A stretch of 64,000 nucleotides of DNA from Paragonimus westermani. Taxonomy: Eukaryota > Platyhelminthes > Trematoda > Plagiorchiida > Troglotrematidae. Shown here in pieces: positions 10,601 through 25,600 of this stretch (positions are counted from its first letter, which is position 1; each line of letters opens with the position of its first letter). The stretch is taken from positions 1 to 64,000 of the forward strand of contig QNGE01002665.1 of assembly GCA_008508345.1 (NCBI GenBank). Direction: 5' to 3'. Under the pieces are notes generated by a model. That model saw only the letters and a list, made by a program, of their open reading frames with translations. It was not told the DNA's origin and did no database searches. A program made the translations under genes and the position numbers.

Positions 10601-13600
10601 TTTGTTTGTTCTTAGGGTCCTGTTTGGCATTCCCTGTTTGTACGCAACATGTCCAGATACGTAGATTAGACGAGCTATAATGAACAATGATCTCATCGCA
10701 TCGCGTTTGCGTTTCTAAGGCTGAAGCTGGTAAACTTCACTTCGTGGCTTGTCCACCGATCGTTCATATGTTGGCAATTTCTTTATAAAATATGGTTCAC
10801 ACAGCAGAACCCAGCACATGTACACATCTCTAAAGAATTCACATATATGTGTTCTTTTGTACCCTAGACGCTCGTGTTGTCAATTGTTATGGAGTATATA
10901 CGTCATAAGTTGATAATGTAGCTCCACGTTGATCGGTAATTTAGCTGCAATCTGCATGGGCTGTTTAACTATTATGTCCTCCAATGGGTTGAGTCACCAA
11001 AACCAGTGTTGCAGTTGATAAACACTGTTCAGATTATTTTACTCTTCGTAATGAATTCACCTATCGAAATTTCTACTTCAGTATTTACTGATTAACTCTT
11101 ATGTGCTTGGTCGCAAAATGAAATCATTTATTGTTTCTGTCATTTGTTAACTTGCATCTGCCTTCAAATTTTCCGTTTTAGCGCAAACAGCAGTGACCTC
11201 ACTGAGGCCATGTAAGTTGAATGTATTTCACAGGCAAATGTTGGTTTGGTTTTGATGTTCTGTTAGTAACACTCAACTATTTTCATGTTAGATCATTCGT
11301 TACAAATGGAAATTGGCGCGTAATCCACTGCCGGAGTTCGTGTTCACGTGGGCTCACGTGGTTCTGACACCAGACACGATTTTCTTCGTTATTCACGACA
11401 ATCCTTAATGCACCTCTTTGTCCCGACCGGTTGTTGAACTCCCGTTTTGTGTTCACTCAGTTTTCATGCTTATTCCCACTTCAGACGTTCTACTTGGTCC
11501 GTGTCCTCACGTTAAACGGCTGAGCAACCGTCGCATTACTCGCAAACAAATGTAACTGTGATGCCTCAGTATTACGGACTATGTTGTCGGTGGGGATATG
11601 GTAGGCAAGTTCGTCTCACGAAGGCGACGGTTGTAGGTAAACTCCCGAACTTGACTGAAAACACACACTGGGTAAACTTGGACAAGAGCAAAGATTGTGT
11701 GTGGGGTCTTTCCGTTATAATTTGGCTTCTCAATTCAACGTTTTTAACCCCGCAATCATTGACTTTTACTGTTAATTCCCCACTATTGGCCAGCTTTAGT
11801 TGTTCGATAGGCTCCTATGGAACAAATTCGCACACGCGCTGCGTTAGTTTTGCGTCGCTGGCTTGACTGACCGGAGCATGTGATCTGAACGTGACAAGCA
11901 GTCGGGATAGCTTGACAGCATGCGTCAGAGCAGATATTGTGCATTAGGTTCGAGGAGAGCTATCGTTCTAGTGAGGCAGTCGAACAACGCCATCGTTATC
12001 CGAAACTGCCATCAATTAAGGCTGGTGATGGACTTGTAGCAGTCACCATTCCCTCCGCTTATTATCTGGATGCTATCTGAAGTAATTATACCATTCGACT
12101 TTAAGGCAGTTAGGCATTAGCGTCAACATCTGGCGTATCAGTTAGAGAAGGTGAACAACCGTTCATTCTGGGTCACTTGAGTGGGTTGGTCTGATCAGCG
12201 ACTCAACACGCTCGAATTAGGTGAATGGGATTCTATGATTATGTACAGTCTGGTTGAAATAATTTTATTCCAGTATAATATCTCTACAAACATCCTTCCA
12301 TTTTCATTTCAGTTACGATTGAGTCAATCATCACTGTTTCGACTGGTGGTGTGTTTAGTGCAAACAATGTCTCTCAGCTGATGCAAACGCAAGTTCAAAA
12401 TGTGAACAAACCAGGGTTTCAAATGATAAACAGACTGCGCGAAATAATTCTCGATTTCCGCACTAGTGAACCTGACAAGGTAAGTTGGTGTGCAAGGCCA
12501 CACGACATCCTACGACATGTATACACACACGTATATGCACGCACACGACTGAATGTGGCAGTCACAGCAAATTTGCTCTTTACCCCGCTTCGGAGCACTC
12601 AGCCTTGAGTACGCGTTCGAAGTCAAACAGAAAACCTAGCGGGCTAGCAGTTACACCTGTCCCATTCTCCTATCGTCCAATAGATTTTCGAAGACTACTG
12701 TGCGTATTTAGCCTACCGATGCCAAGTTTGTTCAAAAATTTAATATATGCGTTTATTTGTTCCCGTCGATCCTGGACGTATGCTGGGATTCTTACACAGA
12801 TAGATAGATATTTTACCTAGTTTTATCCAACAAAATTATGGGGGCAAATTACATTGACAGTGGTACTGGATGGGTGATTGCGTGGAAATTGTACTCTCTT
12901 GACAGAACCAAAACAGCGGCAGTTGGATTTGTCATACTGAAGTTTTAGAAAGTGACCTTGTGATTGTAGTTTTGAATGTTCATTATTCTTAGCGTTTCAG
13001 TAATCGTTTTCGAGACTGAAACAATTGGGACAATACAATCACTTTTTTGCTCTTTCAGTTGTATATGTTACTGATGGTAACTGGTGTATGACAGAGACAC
13101 TTGCTAAGCCCAAGAGAACACATTTTTGCAGGAACAAGTTGTGCTTGTACGGTTTCCTACCCAAATAATGCATGCTACATTGTATGTTGCAAATATCGAA
13201 ATTTAATATGGCATGTTAACTTTGGCAATCAAACTGGGAGCCATCTCAAACCGGAGATTTGTCTATGAAGAGTAGTTAACGTACGCATGCCGACGTCCGT
13301 TGTGGAACAATGGTGACTTCAGCGAGAGAAGCAATTCGCATGAAATGTGGCAAGATGGGTTATTAGCTTGCAGAGGTAGTAGAAATATAAAGGTTTATAC
13401 AAAAAACCTGAATGCAGGAATCGAGTTTTATCAGAATTTTTATGAATAACTAAAAGTTACACGTGGCAATGAGTGCTGATAGCTGTTGGAAAAAAAACTG
13501 AGTTCTTTTACGTACGTACCTATGCAACGTGAGATTTGTCCGTTCTCATTTTACATAAGAACAGTTAGAAGGTAGCTGCTTGACAGTGTTTTATGTTGAG

Positions 13601-16600
13601 GGTGCCATAAATGTGTGTCCAATTCAAATTGCCAATATAAGTGAAAAATGAAGGATTAATTGGACCTTAATACATTACTTATCATGAGGTAAACAATAGT
13701 GCCAAATTATTTGGACACAAGTACCACCGTTAACGTGAAGACATCGATATAGAAGGCAAGCAGTTCAGAGAACAGACAGAGAGAATATTTTGGTACAGCC
13801 CTACAGTCCGCTTTCAGATTGATATAAAACCCGTGCACGTACGAACAACCATCCGGAAAAGCGCAATAAATGGACCGGTGATCCTGAGCAGATTTGCTGA
13901 GGGCAATATACCACTTGTTAATTGCAATCGGTTCTTACCATTCCATGTCAGTGTATAAAACGGGAGCATTTGTTACTTCCAGGAAGATTGTGCGACGCTT
14001 TCATCACGTAGCGACCTTGAAAGGAACTTGTAAGGTCATTTGGGACGTGAGGCCAATAAATCAAGTTTATTGTGAACATCGGAGAAGCCGAAAATGCGCA
14101 TATATGGACAAGTAGAAAAGTGCCAGTCATCATCTGCAGCAATTCACTAACAACATACAGCCAAAAAGTGGAACTGACATGCTCACTTTGCAGTTCATTA
14201 TCCGTTAAAGCAGTTTCGAACTTTAATGTCAGTTCGGTATGGGGTTGAACACATCTGGTTTTCAGGGTCAGCCACAAGTTAACACGGTCGAGGTGAAAGA
14301 CTTGAATCAGTACCCTTGGAATCGATCATGAGAAGACATTAGTTCCAAGAGATGGCAAACCACTGTTATCCCTCAAACTGATCAGGGTACTGGATTTTGC
14401 AAATGGTGACTTACCAAATATCCACGCTACGATTAGAAATCTTCCCGTTAAAATTTAAGCATTCATCCTCACCACTACACGAAAATTCTGTGGTCAGCTT
14501 TGGACTTAAGTTGCCCATCGACTTAGGCAATTGACTGGCTTAGAATTAGATATCCAAACAAGTGTCTCAAATATTGATTAGGTCCAGACGGGCGTGTCAA
14601 GAAGGACGGCATGTATGCACTTATGTGTACACATCATATGCACTGAAACTTAATCAAATATGGTTAATTATGATGAGGTATGTTATAAACAGTGTTGGTC
14701 GAGTTGAAAATGTTAGAAACAGTTTGGGAAAGACTAGGAGAGGTTGAATAACAAAGAAGAAACCTATTCCTCTAGGAATGTGAACAGAGTCTTTTTACTC
14801 GTGTACGCTTAGGTGCACTTGACACATTAGAACCAGCATTTTGTTTTTAATATCTAAACACATTTCCAGCCTAAGGCATGTGTACAGTTAGGCGGTCTTA
14901 TTCAGAGGAGAACCATGATAGAGAACAATGACAAAGAAAGCGTATAACTAAAGCTTCTCAAAAACGTTATCAGATAACGACGGGTCTACTGCAGTTCTTG
15001 TCATCTAATGACAGGCTTGTTAGTACTTTCAGTTTTTGTTCTGCTCCTACACATTACTTTCTGCTCGTCGCTTGGAGAATTAGAAATAAAAGTCATCATC
15101 CTTCTGGTATTAATGTGTGAAACCTAAAAAATAAGTTTATAACATGTTTGTGTGGTACTGAGAATTGCTGCAACCACCGGCTGTTAAAGATGATATTTCG
15201 ATTTGATGATAAATTCACTGTTCTCCTCTTACACATTCTGTTATCCACATCAAGATAGCACGAAATTCATTGTCTCACTGTGGACCGTACCAGCGCTTCA
15301 TGGTTTGGAAACTACGGCTACAACCTCTAGTTGGTTTCCCACCTTGGTCTACCGGTTAAATGATCTAAACCTATAGCTGACCACTAAACGCGTACCACGG
15401 TCCACTCACCTTAATGTATGGTAGACCAAACAAAAACCAACGTGTCTCAGACGATGGACCTTATCTTTGTTGCGCTTTAGGATTCCACCTCACTTTACCC
15501 ATGAGTACACCGCAAGTGACTCTGGGGATATCTTTTGGGGTTGAAAGGGGAATAGTATGTAACTCCGGCATCAACAGCAACGTACATTCTAGCAGAAGAG
15601 GACAATGTTTGGAGAACAACACACATTCTTTAAGTGACCAAGTGCAATTCATCACTATGATCAATTCATTTCTGATGAGCCTCGATGAATTCTTAAAATG
15701 GAATTACACACCCAATAGATGACCGAAAGGCGTTTTTACACTATTTTAAAAATCATCTGATGTATGTGATTCATGTGCACTTTCTGTGTAATCTTGTCTT
15801 GTAAACCAAGGAAGTGAGCAGAATACGCGCTAAATCAGATTATGTATACTTTAATTTGATAAACGAAGTGCCTCATATGTGTGATATAATTATCTTGACG
15901 CGATAAGTATGTCTTGTTGGGTACTGAATTTTTCCGTCGGTTATTTTTTGAAGTAACATCTTCCATTTATTCCAGTAACCACTTTTTCCGCTCACTTGCA
16001 AGTCACACAGTCCAACTATCCACTTCTGCAAAAAAAATGTAGCCGAATTTGATTGAACAGTGGTTAATGAGAATGAGACGGAATTCGTATAGACATACTA
16101 ATTACTCAGAATTTCCTTCTCTAGAGTTTCATGGGCCGCGACCACTTAATGGGACGGAATAACTTCATATCATATTCCACGTCAGGGAGATAACATCACT
16201 AAGCTAGGCCAACATTATTGCCTGGCTCGTTGATTGAAAACACACCTACTTATTTAATTATGTGACCCTGGTTCTAGAGATTCATACTGGACACAAAAGA
16301 ACAGTTGCTAAGTACGACACTTTTAGGCCTAGTCCAGCTAATGCTTGAAGGGCTGCTGTCTATTTAAGTTCCTGCAGCGACCTCAACGACTACCCACGGA
16401 ACCGAGGCTGGAAGCCTGTCCCATTTGGATACCGCCAGTTTGCTTGCTCGATACTCAGCAACACATCCGTCAGTCTGCTTGCGGAAATTCCAGTAGCACA
16501 ATTTGGAATTTTTTGCTATGATCTCATCAGTTTGGGTCAGTCACAAATTTGAAGAACTACTCTACGAGTTCTATGTTAAATAACAAGTTAATGAGAATCA

Positions 16601-19600
16601 AGTTATAATAGTGACTTCAAACAGTAACTGCATATTGATTAAGGGCTCATGTGATAAATGTCTCAGATCCATGACAGGTTCAGTAGCTGCTTGCTAAACA
16701 TACTTAATAGCAAGAATATCTTTATGAGCTTCTATTTACTATCTGACGGACATACTGAAGCAATGTGTTTACACAGACCTAAATTGTTTGGAACGCTTTC
16801 TATCTTTGCGGAGTAAAGCTCGTTTTACCAGCCCACAAGTTGTGGTCGGTTTACACCCATCTGGTGTTCATGAGGAGTGAAAAATAAATTGAGTGACGGA
16901 CGAATGTCCACATCCTTCTTCAGGTCTGTTCTCGTTATGTTTTCTGCGCACTGTTCACCGTAACTGATAACGAAATTTCCCTATTCTCAACTAAGTGACG
17001 TATTAACACATAGTTTGCACGTTTTTTAATATGCAGTTGTGATGTGATCCACCCAAACACTGATCTTGTGAAAAGAGAGTTTAATACAGTCAGATATTTG
17101 CTTTTCTTGAAACTGCTCGCAGAAAATGCGATTCATTCAACCAGCAGCCAGCTTTCACGACAATCCGAGAACACACTGTTTAGCTGAATCGTGTTAGCTG
17201 TCTCTCTGTTCAGAACTGACCCATTCACATCCTCGAGGTCTTCTTTAAAGTAAGATGTTATTGTTGTCTTATGAACAACAGTCATTTATTTCTACCCGAA
17301 CATCAACTGACCTCGTGTCGGCCATCTTCCATCCGTCCGCCAATCTTGGTTAAGCGTTCGTAACTCTATAGATTTCTACGGAAGGAAGGAACTTTGAATG
17401 TACGTTTCCGTTCTTTATGTCGATTTAAGGATAAGTGAAAATGTAGTTGCTAGCAAATATAAGAAAAAAGCTAACAGTGACAAACTAAAGTAAGAATAGG
17501 GAAAAATATTGATGTGCAGTTACGGAAAACTTTAGAAACGTTCCAAGGGATATGCGAACTTAGCAACCTGTAGGATTAGAAGAAGAGGGTTTACGGAAGC
17601 TTTTAATGTTGGTTATCTCCTGGGATCTGTGGGCTGCTACCACCTTTCAGGTGGTCTCTGAGAATGGAACGTGGTCACATTCATATCATGCAGCAAACAA
17701 CACAGCGATTAAGAAAGTCAATTAAACGAACATTTAATGCAGCTGAACTCCGTGTAATCGCTCGGATTCAGAAACTGCCATTGCCTTCAATCAAAGGAGA
17801 TCAGCCTATCGGCGCCACTTCACATTGTGTTTACCAATTTGTATGTAACTGCGGAGAAAGTTACATAGGCAGAACCGAGAGATGCTTGATCTCCAGAATG
17901 AAGGAACATTTACCTAAATGGGTACAGAAGTCCGTGTTACCGGAGAATGGTAATGTTTCTGAAACGCATAAACAGCCTGTTTCCTCAGCCGCTAGACACA
18001 TCTTGACCACTTGTCATGCTATCGATCCATCTTGTGCATTCAAAATCCTGTTGCGCCATTCCAATCCGAGATTCTTACGGTTCGCTGATGCAGTTGCAAT
18101 TAATCGGCTCAAACCAGCTCTCTGTGTTCAGAAACAACTGTTCGTGAACCTGACCCTTCCCTGGACTTGATGTCTTATCCTAACTCGCTTATTGATTTTC
18201 CACCCCTCAAATCGATTGTTTCAAATAAAGCCCACCCATGTTATTGTAAGTTTGGTACTGATGAGTCAATACGAAATGCTTGCGCCTACTAGTTTTCATG
18301 TTCTATCTGCTTTGTTCAAACATTCTTTGTTCGCGATTCATAAAAATGGATGTGAAGAACTACAGCCAGACAGTCTGTTGCCCTTATTCAATTTGTGTCG
18401 CGGTAGCTCTCACTACTGAAATGCGAGCGAGTTTTGGAAGATGGTTTAATTCTGCTAAATTTGTTTAACAGCGAAAGGAGATTTCTGTTTACAACTGATC
18501 ACATGAAAACAGGTGAAAAAGAGGTTGGGGGAACTAGGTGGCAGTTTCAAACATAGACTTTAACCTGCTATTTGCCAGATTATTCGTATCTGTTAAAATT
18601 GCCGGGGTTTCATCATCTGATCCGTAATTTTGTTGTCCAGTGAATCGACTCGAGTTAGGAGTTCAAGTTAAAAACTTTCAATAAACTCGGTGTTTTCACG
18701 CCTTCTTCCAGAGCAGATTTGAAACAGTTTAAGATGACACTGTTCAGTAAGTGCCATCAATACTTCAACGTGAAACCCAGAACTCGTGAAAATCTGACAA
18801 CCGACCATATGGGAGCCATGAAGAATTTACGGACGGACTACACTACCGTGATCGTCAGACCAAGACGGAATAAGACAAGAAATTAGGAATTCAAAAGTAT
18901 ATATGTTTAAATTTGGAAGAAATGTGATCCAAAATAGACTGATTGGTGCATTAGCACCCGGACGACTGTCACCACCAGGCTCACTTATACCAGGACTGTA
19001 TGGCTCATCTAAAGTTCATAAGGATGGAATGTCACTATACCACATTTCGGATATGACGAACTCGTCACGTCATACACTGGTGCAGCGGTTGGCCAAACCA
19101 TCAGAACCAATCTACAACAGATGATCTCCAGATAGCCTTAAGGACAGGTTTCAGTCCATTGAATCCACAGAAGATCAGATTGTTCAGCGTAAATGGTTGT
19201 TATTGCCGTGTGTTCCCTGCTTACGAACCTGTCACTCAGAGAAACCTGAATGGAACGCCGAACAATCATGTTAAGGAGCTCCTGCTAGCCTGCATGGAAG
19301 AAATCCAATTTAATTCTGATGGGATGTCCATGGACTGGTCGTTAAACCCACTGATGGCTGATGTTTTCATGGGTATGATTGAACAGAAAAGACTGACAGG
19401 GCTGTTTAAACAGTATGTACTACTCGAAGGGTGCGGGGATAGTATTCTCCGTACCACCGATGGCGGCACTATTTTGATTCACTGCTATCACTGGCCAGCT
19501 CATTTCACGAGAAGCTGTACTTAACGATGGAATTAGAGCTGGGTGGGAGACTAGTTTTCTCTTGTTGTGCCACTGAAACCTCGAGATAGGTTAATTCAAC

Positions 19601-22600
19601 CAGACATACACAGGATGGTGACTTGGAATTGTTAGTAAAACCAATCCCTCGACACTTTCGAAATAGGTAGAAACGGGACTTAGTACGATATTCATTGAAA
19701 CCTGACCTACAAAATTTTCACCGGTGATATACTAGACAAACAGCTTTTTGTGAAATGCTTCGTGTTAGGATATATCCCGAAAATTTTTTATCTCATAGTA
19801 TTTTGCCGAACGGAAATGCAGGACGATAAATTATTTGTCGGATGTAGAACTGTCTGAATGAACCTGTTGTACATGGACAAAGTATCAAGTGTATTGCACA
19901 ACAGAAGGCTCGACGTGGCCCTGAGGACAAGTTCCCACATTGCACAACCAAGAACATCGTTCACCGTAAAGCCAATCATAAACCTTCACCTGAAACAATG
20001 GATGCCCAGTACTGTTACCTGCTTTTGTACCTGTGGAGCATGTCACACCAGTAGCACAATTGGACGCTTGTCAGGGGGATGAGCGAATGACATCCTGTTT
20101 GGTTGACGGTCGGATGACAAGTAAACATTTCCAGAGCAGCTTTGGTCCACCTAGTCGACTTGGGTCACACAGTCAGTGTGGTCGTCGCAGGTAAGCCGAT
20201 TCACCACGTTACGCTTGCTCACACTGAAGGTATGAAATGCCTTAACTTGATCACAGCGGAGGCTATCCGAATCCGGGTGAGAAATTTTAGTCAGTGAGCA
20301 CACAAGTCTGTTGGTCAAGTACTTAAGCTGTCATGGCCTGTCGTCGTTGGAACAAGTAGTGCGGTACCGCTGTAACCATATGAAGCATCATCGAATGATT
20401 TCAACTCCATATTGCACTGGATTCCCTACAATCATGACCTGAAGATAAACCGAAAACGAGTTGTACGCCACGTGTTGAATTCTGATGAAATCTATGGGTA
20501 CATTTGTACAGTTTGCCTACTCCAGGTTTTTCACAGTGTTTAGGGAAAACAGGGTAGAGAACAACGATGGTTCAGTTCTGCTCAGTTTCATTAGATAGCC
20601 TAAAAAAGGATAAGAAAGGACAAAAATGGCTTTATTTAAAAGCATTGAGTGGGACAACAGAAATTTGGGTCCGCTGAGCAGTGACAACAGACTTGGGCAG
20701 TTGGTTTCAAAACGGAAAGGGGCAGCTGCAAATAAACTGCTTATACGTTAGCCCGTTCATTCTGTATCACAGTTTTAGAAAATGACCCCTTGAACTCTCA
20801 TCCTTTCTCAGTGGGAAGTGATCAGCTAACTAATTTGTGAAGAAGTTTGACCGCGAGGACGTGGTATCAGTTGAGCCGCTCGCTTCTGCAGTTGAATAAG
20901 ACTTTCTAGTGCAGTGCTGAGCCTCTTCTCCCTCTGTTTCTGTCCACTAGACTTACCTTACAGTCACTAGTTGGCAGCGAAATCTGATGTGGAAGACAGA
21001 ATGTGTGAGTGTGCATCTGGCGCCGATTGACTGCATTTTCTGTCAACAGCATCACCTGAACAAAAACTGCTTAACCGTGACATTCCATAGTTCCGACTGC
21101 AACGGGACTGGACTAGAGAGGTTTCCTGATTGGAGGAAGTTCAGCCAATTAGTACTGACGCACAAGCTGCCACGAGCGGAACTGCCGTCGGTCGGTACCA
21201 ACCAATCAAAACGGCAATCAGCTGCTGTGTCGAATTTGTTTGTAATAGGTGATTATTAAAACAAGTCGTTTGAACGAGTTAGTTGGATTTAAACAACTGA
21301 GTTATTTTGGGCAAGGTCGTGAAACGTAAAAGCGAACAAGGCAATCAAAACACAAAACGCTTTTTACCCAATAGCAGTCGTAAATACTGTTGTCCCTCTA
21401 TAAAAAGGGTGATGTCCTAATAAGTTAGAGTTGTTTAGTGCCACTCGGATCTCTTGCTTTGGTAGTCGAGTACGCCATCATGCCCACTGCGACTTTACCG
21501 GCAATGTGGTTAATGTGGTAGTCTCGTACACACTAGGACCGGAGTGAGACTTGCGGTCCAAACGAGGGTATGCACTAATGGTGAGCTCTAATGAAGACGA
21601 ACCCCGAATTTGGTGCTTCCCTTTGAGGTGGGCAACCCGAAAGGTTTAAGTGAATGCGAAGGCTGCGATCAAGTATGGGTGATATTCCATTTGAAACAAT
21701 CCATAGTTCGGATCAGCAGGGTGAAGAATTATAAGGATAAAAATTAGGAATCACAATAAGGCACATGTGCCACGCTATAGATGCAGGAATTACTCATGAA
21801 TGTAAGCTAAACTATTTGCACCCTTGAGTCCAGTGATAGTGTTTTGGTTTAAGGTATCGGGTGTTGTCAACATGGGTAAAAACTGCGAGGCAACAGGACA
21901 AATAGCTGAACATGAGCAGCTCGTAAAGAGATAGCAAATGGCAACAGTTCGATCTAAATTCTTGACAAGAAGAAGGTGTACAATATCAATGGGTTCTGAA
22001 TGGGCGAAATTGACTTGTGATTTGAGAAGTGGAACGGCCAAAGGTTTCACCGGAATCCGAAAAGATGGCGTCGAACTGGGGTATCATGCAATTTCAAACG
22101 ATTGTCATCACAGATCAAAGTATCCGTACAGAAGACGGATGATGAAACTAGGGCTTATCCGGATTTAGTAATGGCTTCCATAATCTCCTCCCAGCACAGA
22201 GAATCACTTGAAGGCTCAGGGTGAGGGTAATTCGCATACCACGCCCTTCCACAGAAGTTGCACCGTACATGACAAAAATCGGTTGTACAGTTTTGCTATA
22301 AGAGGAGTAGCATTATATCATATTCATGGAGAGACATCCTTCCAGAACAAGTCAGTGGCCATTAACTACTGATAGAGTATGCACGTTTTAAATGGACTAT
22401 TAGATCACAATTTTTAACTGCATCATTGGTCTCATGAGTTTAGAAGGACGTCGAAAACCCACCTCTTCGAAATCGGAGAAGGCATATCTTTGGTTATCTT
22501 TCGGTTCCTGGAATGATTATAAGTATTTCCAGGAGACTCAAGAGAATCATAGTTTGCATCAAACTTAGTGCCACTAAAGTCAAGCAGTTTGGGCATCATG

Positions 22601-25600
22601 TTAAACGTGTTGATGTTGAATGGATTAAGAATAACAGAAAGTTACGAGCGAGTTGTAATACTCTACGTTTCAACCACCTGAGATGGCACTTCTCAAAAGT
22701 GTTGACAATACTTCTGAGGGAGGCCATCTGAGGTGGTTAAAACACAGAGTATTGCAAATTGCTGGTACCCCTATGTGATTCACAATTTATTTACCCTAAG
22801 AGATTTACTTTGTAAAGCAGTGCTTCGTATTGGAAGCTGTCGGCAAGTCAAGTCTGGCTGGTATCAGGTAGAGCTTGTACAACGTAGGTAGGAGTGGAGA
22901 CAACTGAAAGTTTTCACAATGAGTAGAACTGTTTGGCGTACACTCTTGTGTGGCAAGATTTCCGGGTAGACCAACCTTCTGCTTTTTTCTGATATGTGTC
23001 AGTCGCAAAGTTAGCGCACATTATGTTCACATGCACGTAGGCTCACACACAAGCAGCCACATGGTACTACAACCTTCACTGAACAGCTGGATTCGGGTAC
23101 ATTAGCAACCAGATCATTTCAAGATAGCGGTGCGCACCAATGCATTCTCAAAAGTAACATGATTACTTAAGCATCCAGACAACGGGTGAGCGGTTAGTTG
23201 AAATGATTATCGATCAAGGCGTTTGTCAAGCTGGCTCTCATGACATACCAATGGAGTGTGCAAGACGTGGATGTGTCACGTATGAAACAAGGCTGAAATA
23301 AACACAGCTATCTAGACTTCCCACACTCATTAAACTATGGTTCCCCGATCATATGCTGGTTATAGTGCGACATTTTCTGAAAACAAAATTTGGTGAAGCA
23401 TTACAAAACGTTACCATGGACGATTTATGAACTGGCAAATTTCTTTTCTTATTATGATGTGTGTTGTTTGTTTATTTCCAAGCTTGGCCTGTCCATTGCA
23501 CGCTCCGTTCAATAAGTGCAGAATGCTCATCTATGAGTGGCATAACTTAGACGCAGAGTCATTCAGCTTTAAAGCATCAGGAGTAACAACCACCTGCCGG
23601 TTTGGAAGGCGGAATTTTTATCTGAAGTTTCTTTTCCAAATCTGACTTTCCGAACTATAGCAATGTTTCGATGGAAGTCTGTCCACCTCTTGGGTCACAC
23701 TGATACATCGAAATTGGACGAGGCAGTCAGCGTCGGTTAGCTGGCTCAAACCTGGCGTGTAAAAAGCATGACTCTCATGCAAATGGCCTAACTACATTTT
23801 CATTGGTTGAATGTCCGCTCGTTGAGAGGGAGTAGAGCAATTTACTGTTGTTACCACCGCTCACTGTTTTTCACCGATCGATCGCATGACGTTTGGTGAC
23901 TCTCTCTCATTCAGCACAGGTCACGTATCACAAGTCCATAGAGCTTGGTATGCAGTCGAGTAGAATGTACGTGACGGACTGGTGAATCAGGATTTTGCCA
24001 CGGAAATATGGATAGGAGGTTACGCGAACAGAGAATGGAGAGTGAGCTACGCAACGATGACGTGGACATTCTAATAGAGCGAGGTGACGATGAATCAGTT
24101 CATTCGAGAATTGCAACCTGGTCAGTAGGATTGGTGGGCTGGTCCATCTGAATCGTATCATCTGCTTGTCCTCCACAGTCTCTATTGTAAGAGCATTTCC
24201 CGCTGACATTACTTATCCAGAATGATTGAATAGTTTGTAGTGAAAATGCTCTGACCCACCGCTAAAGCCCCAGAAAGGAAGTCAAATTACCTTACGACGA
24301 AAGGTTTGCTGTTTTCGGGGCGAATTTCTACTGAGTACGTTGTTTAATTCTACGTTTGGTGCACAGGAAACTGTTTCCATTCAGGCAGAGTAGTGGCAAA
24401 TGCAGTGGTTCCCTGTAAACGCAGATTAATTGAAATGTGAATGGTTTTCAGCAAATGTCACTTAGACGGCTAACCACTGGAAAAGCGTGCACATGCTTCC
24501 AACTTTAACCGGCTGAGATTGTGGGTTATGCCGTTTCACATGACAAGTCCAAGCTGGCCAATCATTACTACCCGGTTCTTGCCGTTTGTTTTTGCTTATG
24601 AGTTCGCCGCGAGCATATCTGACCTGTTCTGGGGAGGCGTTGAAAAACGAGCTTTTTACCATTTTAGTGATCGGTTTATTGTGATGGTTTACGTCTCACC
24701 TACATTCAATAACCCAAACCTGCGACTAGCTCCTTTGATATAAACGGGTTTTCGGATCTAAAGACGAACATCGTAAACAAGTACAGTTACGGATTACTCG
24801 AAATCTCTCTTGATACCGTTGTGATATTTTCACTGAAGTGGTACATGTATGATTGCTAGATACGTGAAATGCATTCGTCATGCTATTTACGTTTATTGGT
24901 TATCCTTTAAAAATAGTTGAAAAGAGCATAATGCCCTATATGAAAGAATTTGTTAAACTGTTGTTACCATTTGATTCCAGAAAAAGTCGTAAATTGTTTA
25001 TGACAGTGGAGGCAGATGGCAACGTTGGAGCGTTGACCACATGATGAACTGCTAGATGTGAAGTTCGCTCACTTTAACGCGGTCGTACATCTGCGTTTGA
25101 AATTCAGATGTTGCGAGCGCCCAGTCTAGGACGGCAAAGGAACGTTGGCACCAGCACGCGCACGCGGCCGCGCCCATATTGTGTCCGCCCGACGTGACCG
25201 GACAACACACTATGGTATAAAACATGTCAGGATATTACGCTGACGTCGTACAATCAAGGTTACGTGGTATAAAAGTCAGTTAACCCGAAGTAAAGGTTAA
25301 CAGTCGTGGTTGTGCCTTACTGCATCAAGGCAGTAAATTATCTTCAGGGCTATGCCTTTTTATTTACTTTGATTGGGGAATTCTGTTCTTACGTATCTTC
25401 TCAAATTACGTTGCCTGGTGTAGACCTTATGAAAAACGTTGTTCAACACTACTTACGACACCAGCTTCCAGCTGACCATCATGAATAAGACTTAGATATT
25501 GTCCTAGTCATATTTCTCAGTGTAACTTCTTGAGGGATGTACACATATGTAAGCTCAAACGATGATCAGATTGCTAGAAAACTTCATGTAAAGACAGAGC

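Noticed and set aside
12798..12812. Short gata tandem repeat
   Set aside because: Three or so units only; no significance.
23427..23645. Frame beginning with a hydrophobic signal-like segment
   Set aside because: Short, with no donor or partner exon and no conserved motif. Hydrophobic starts are common in T-rich introns.
25130..25210. CpG-dense patch considered as a promoter island
   Set aside because: Only about 80 bp long, inside an intron, with no transcript start evidence. Flatworm genomes do not have reliable CpG-island promoters.
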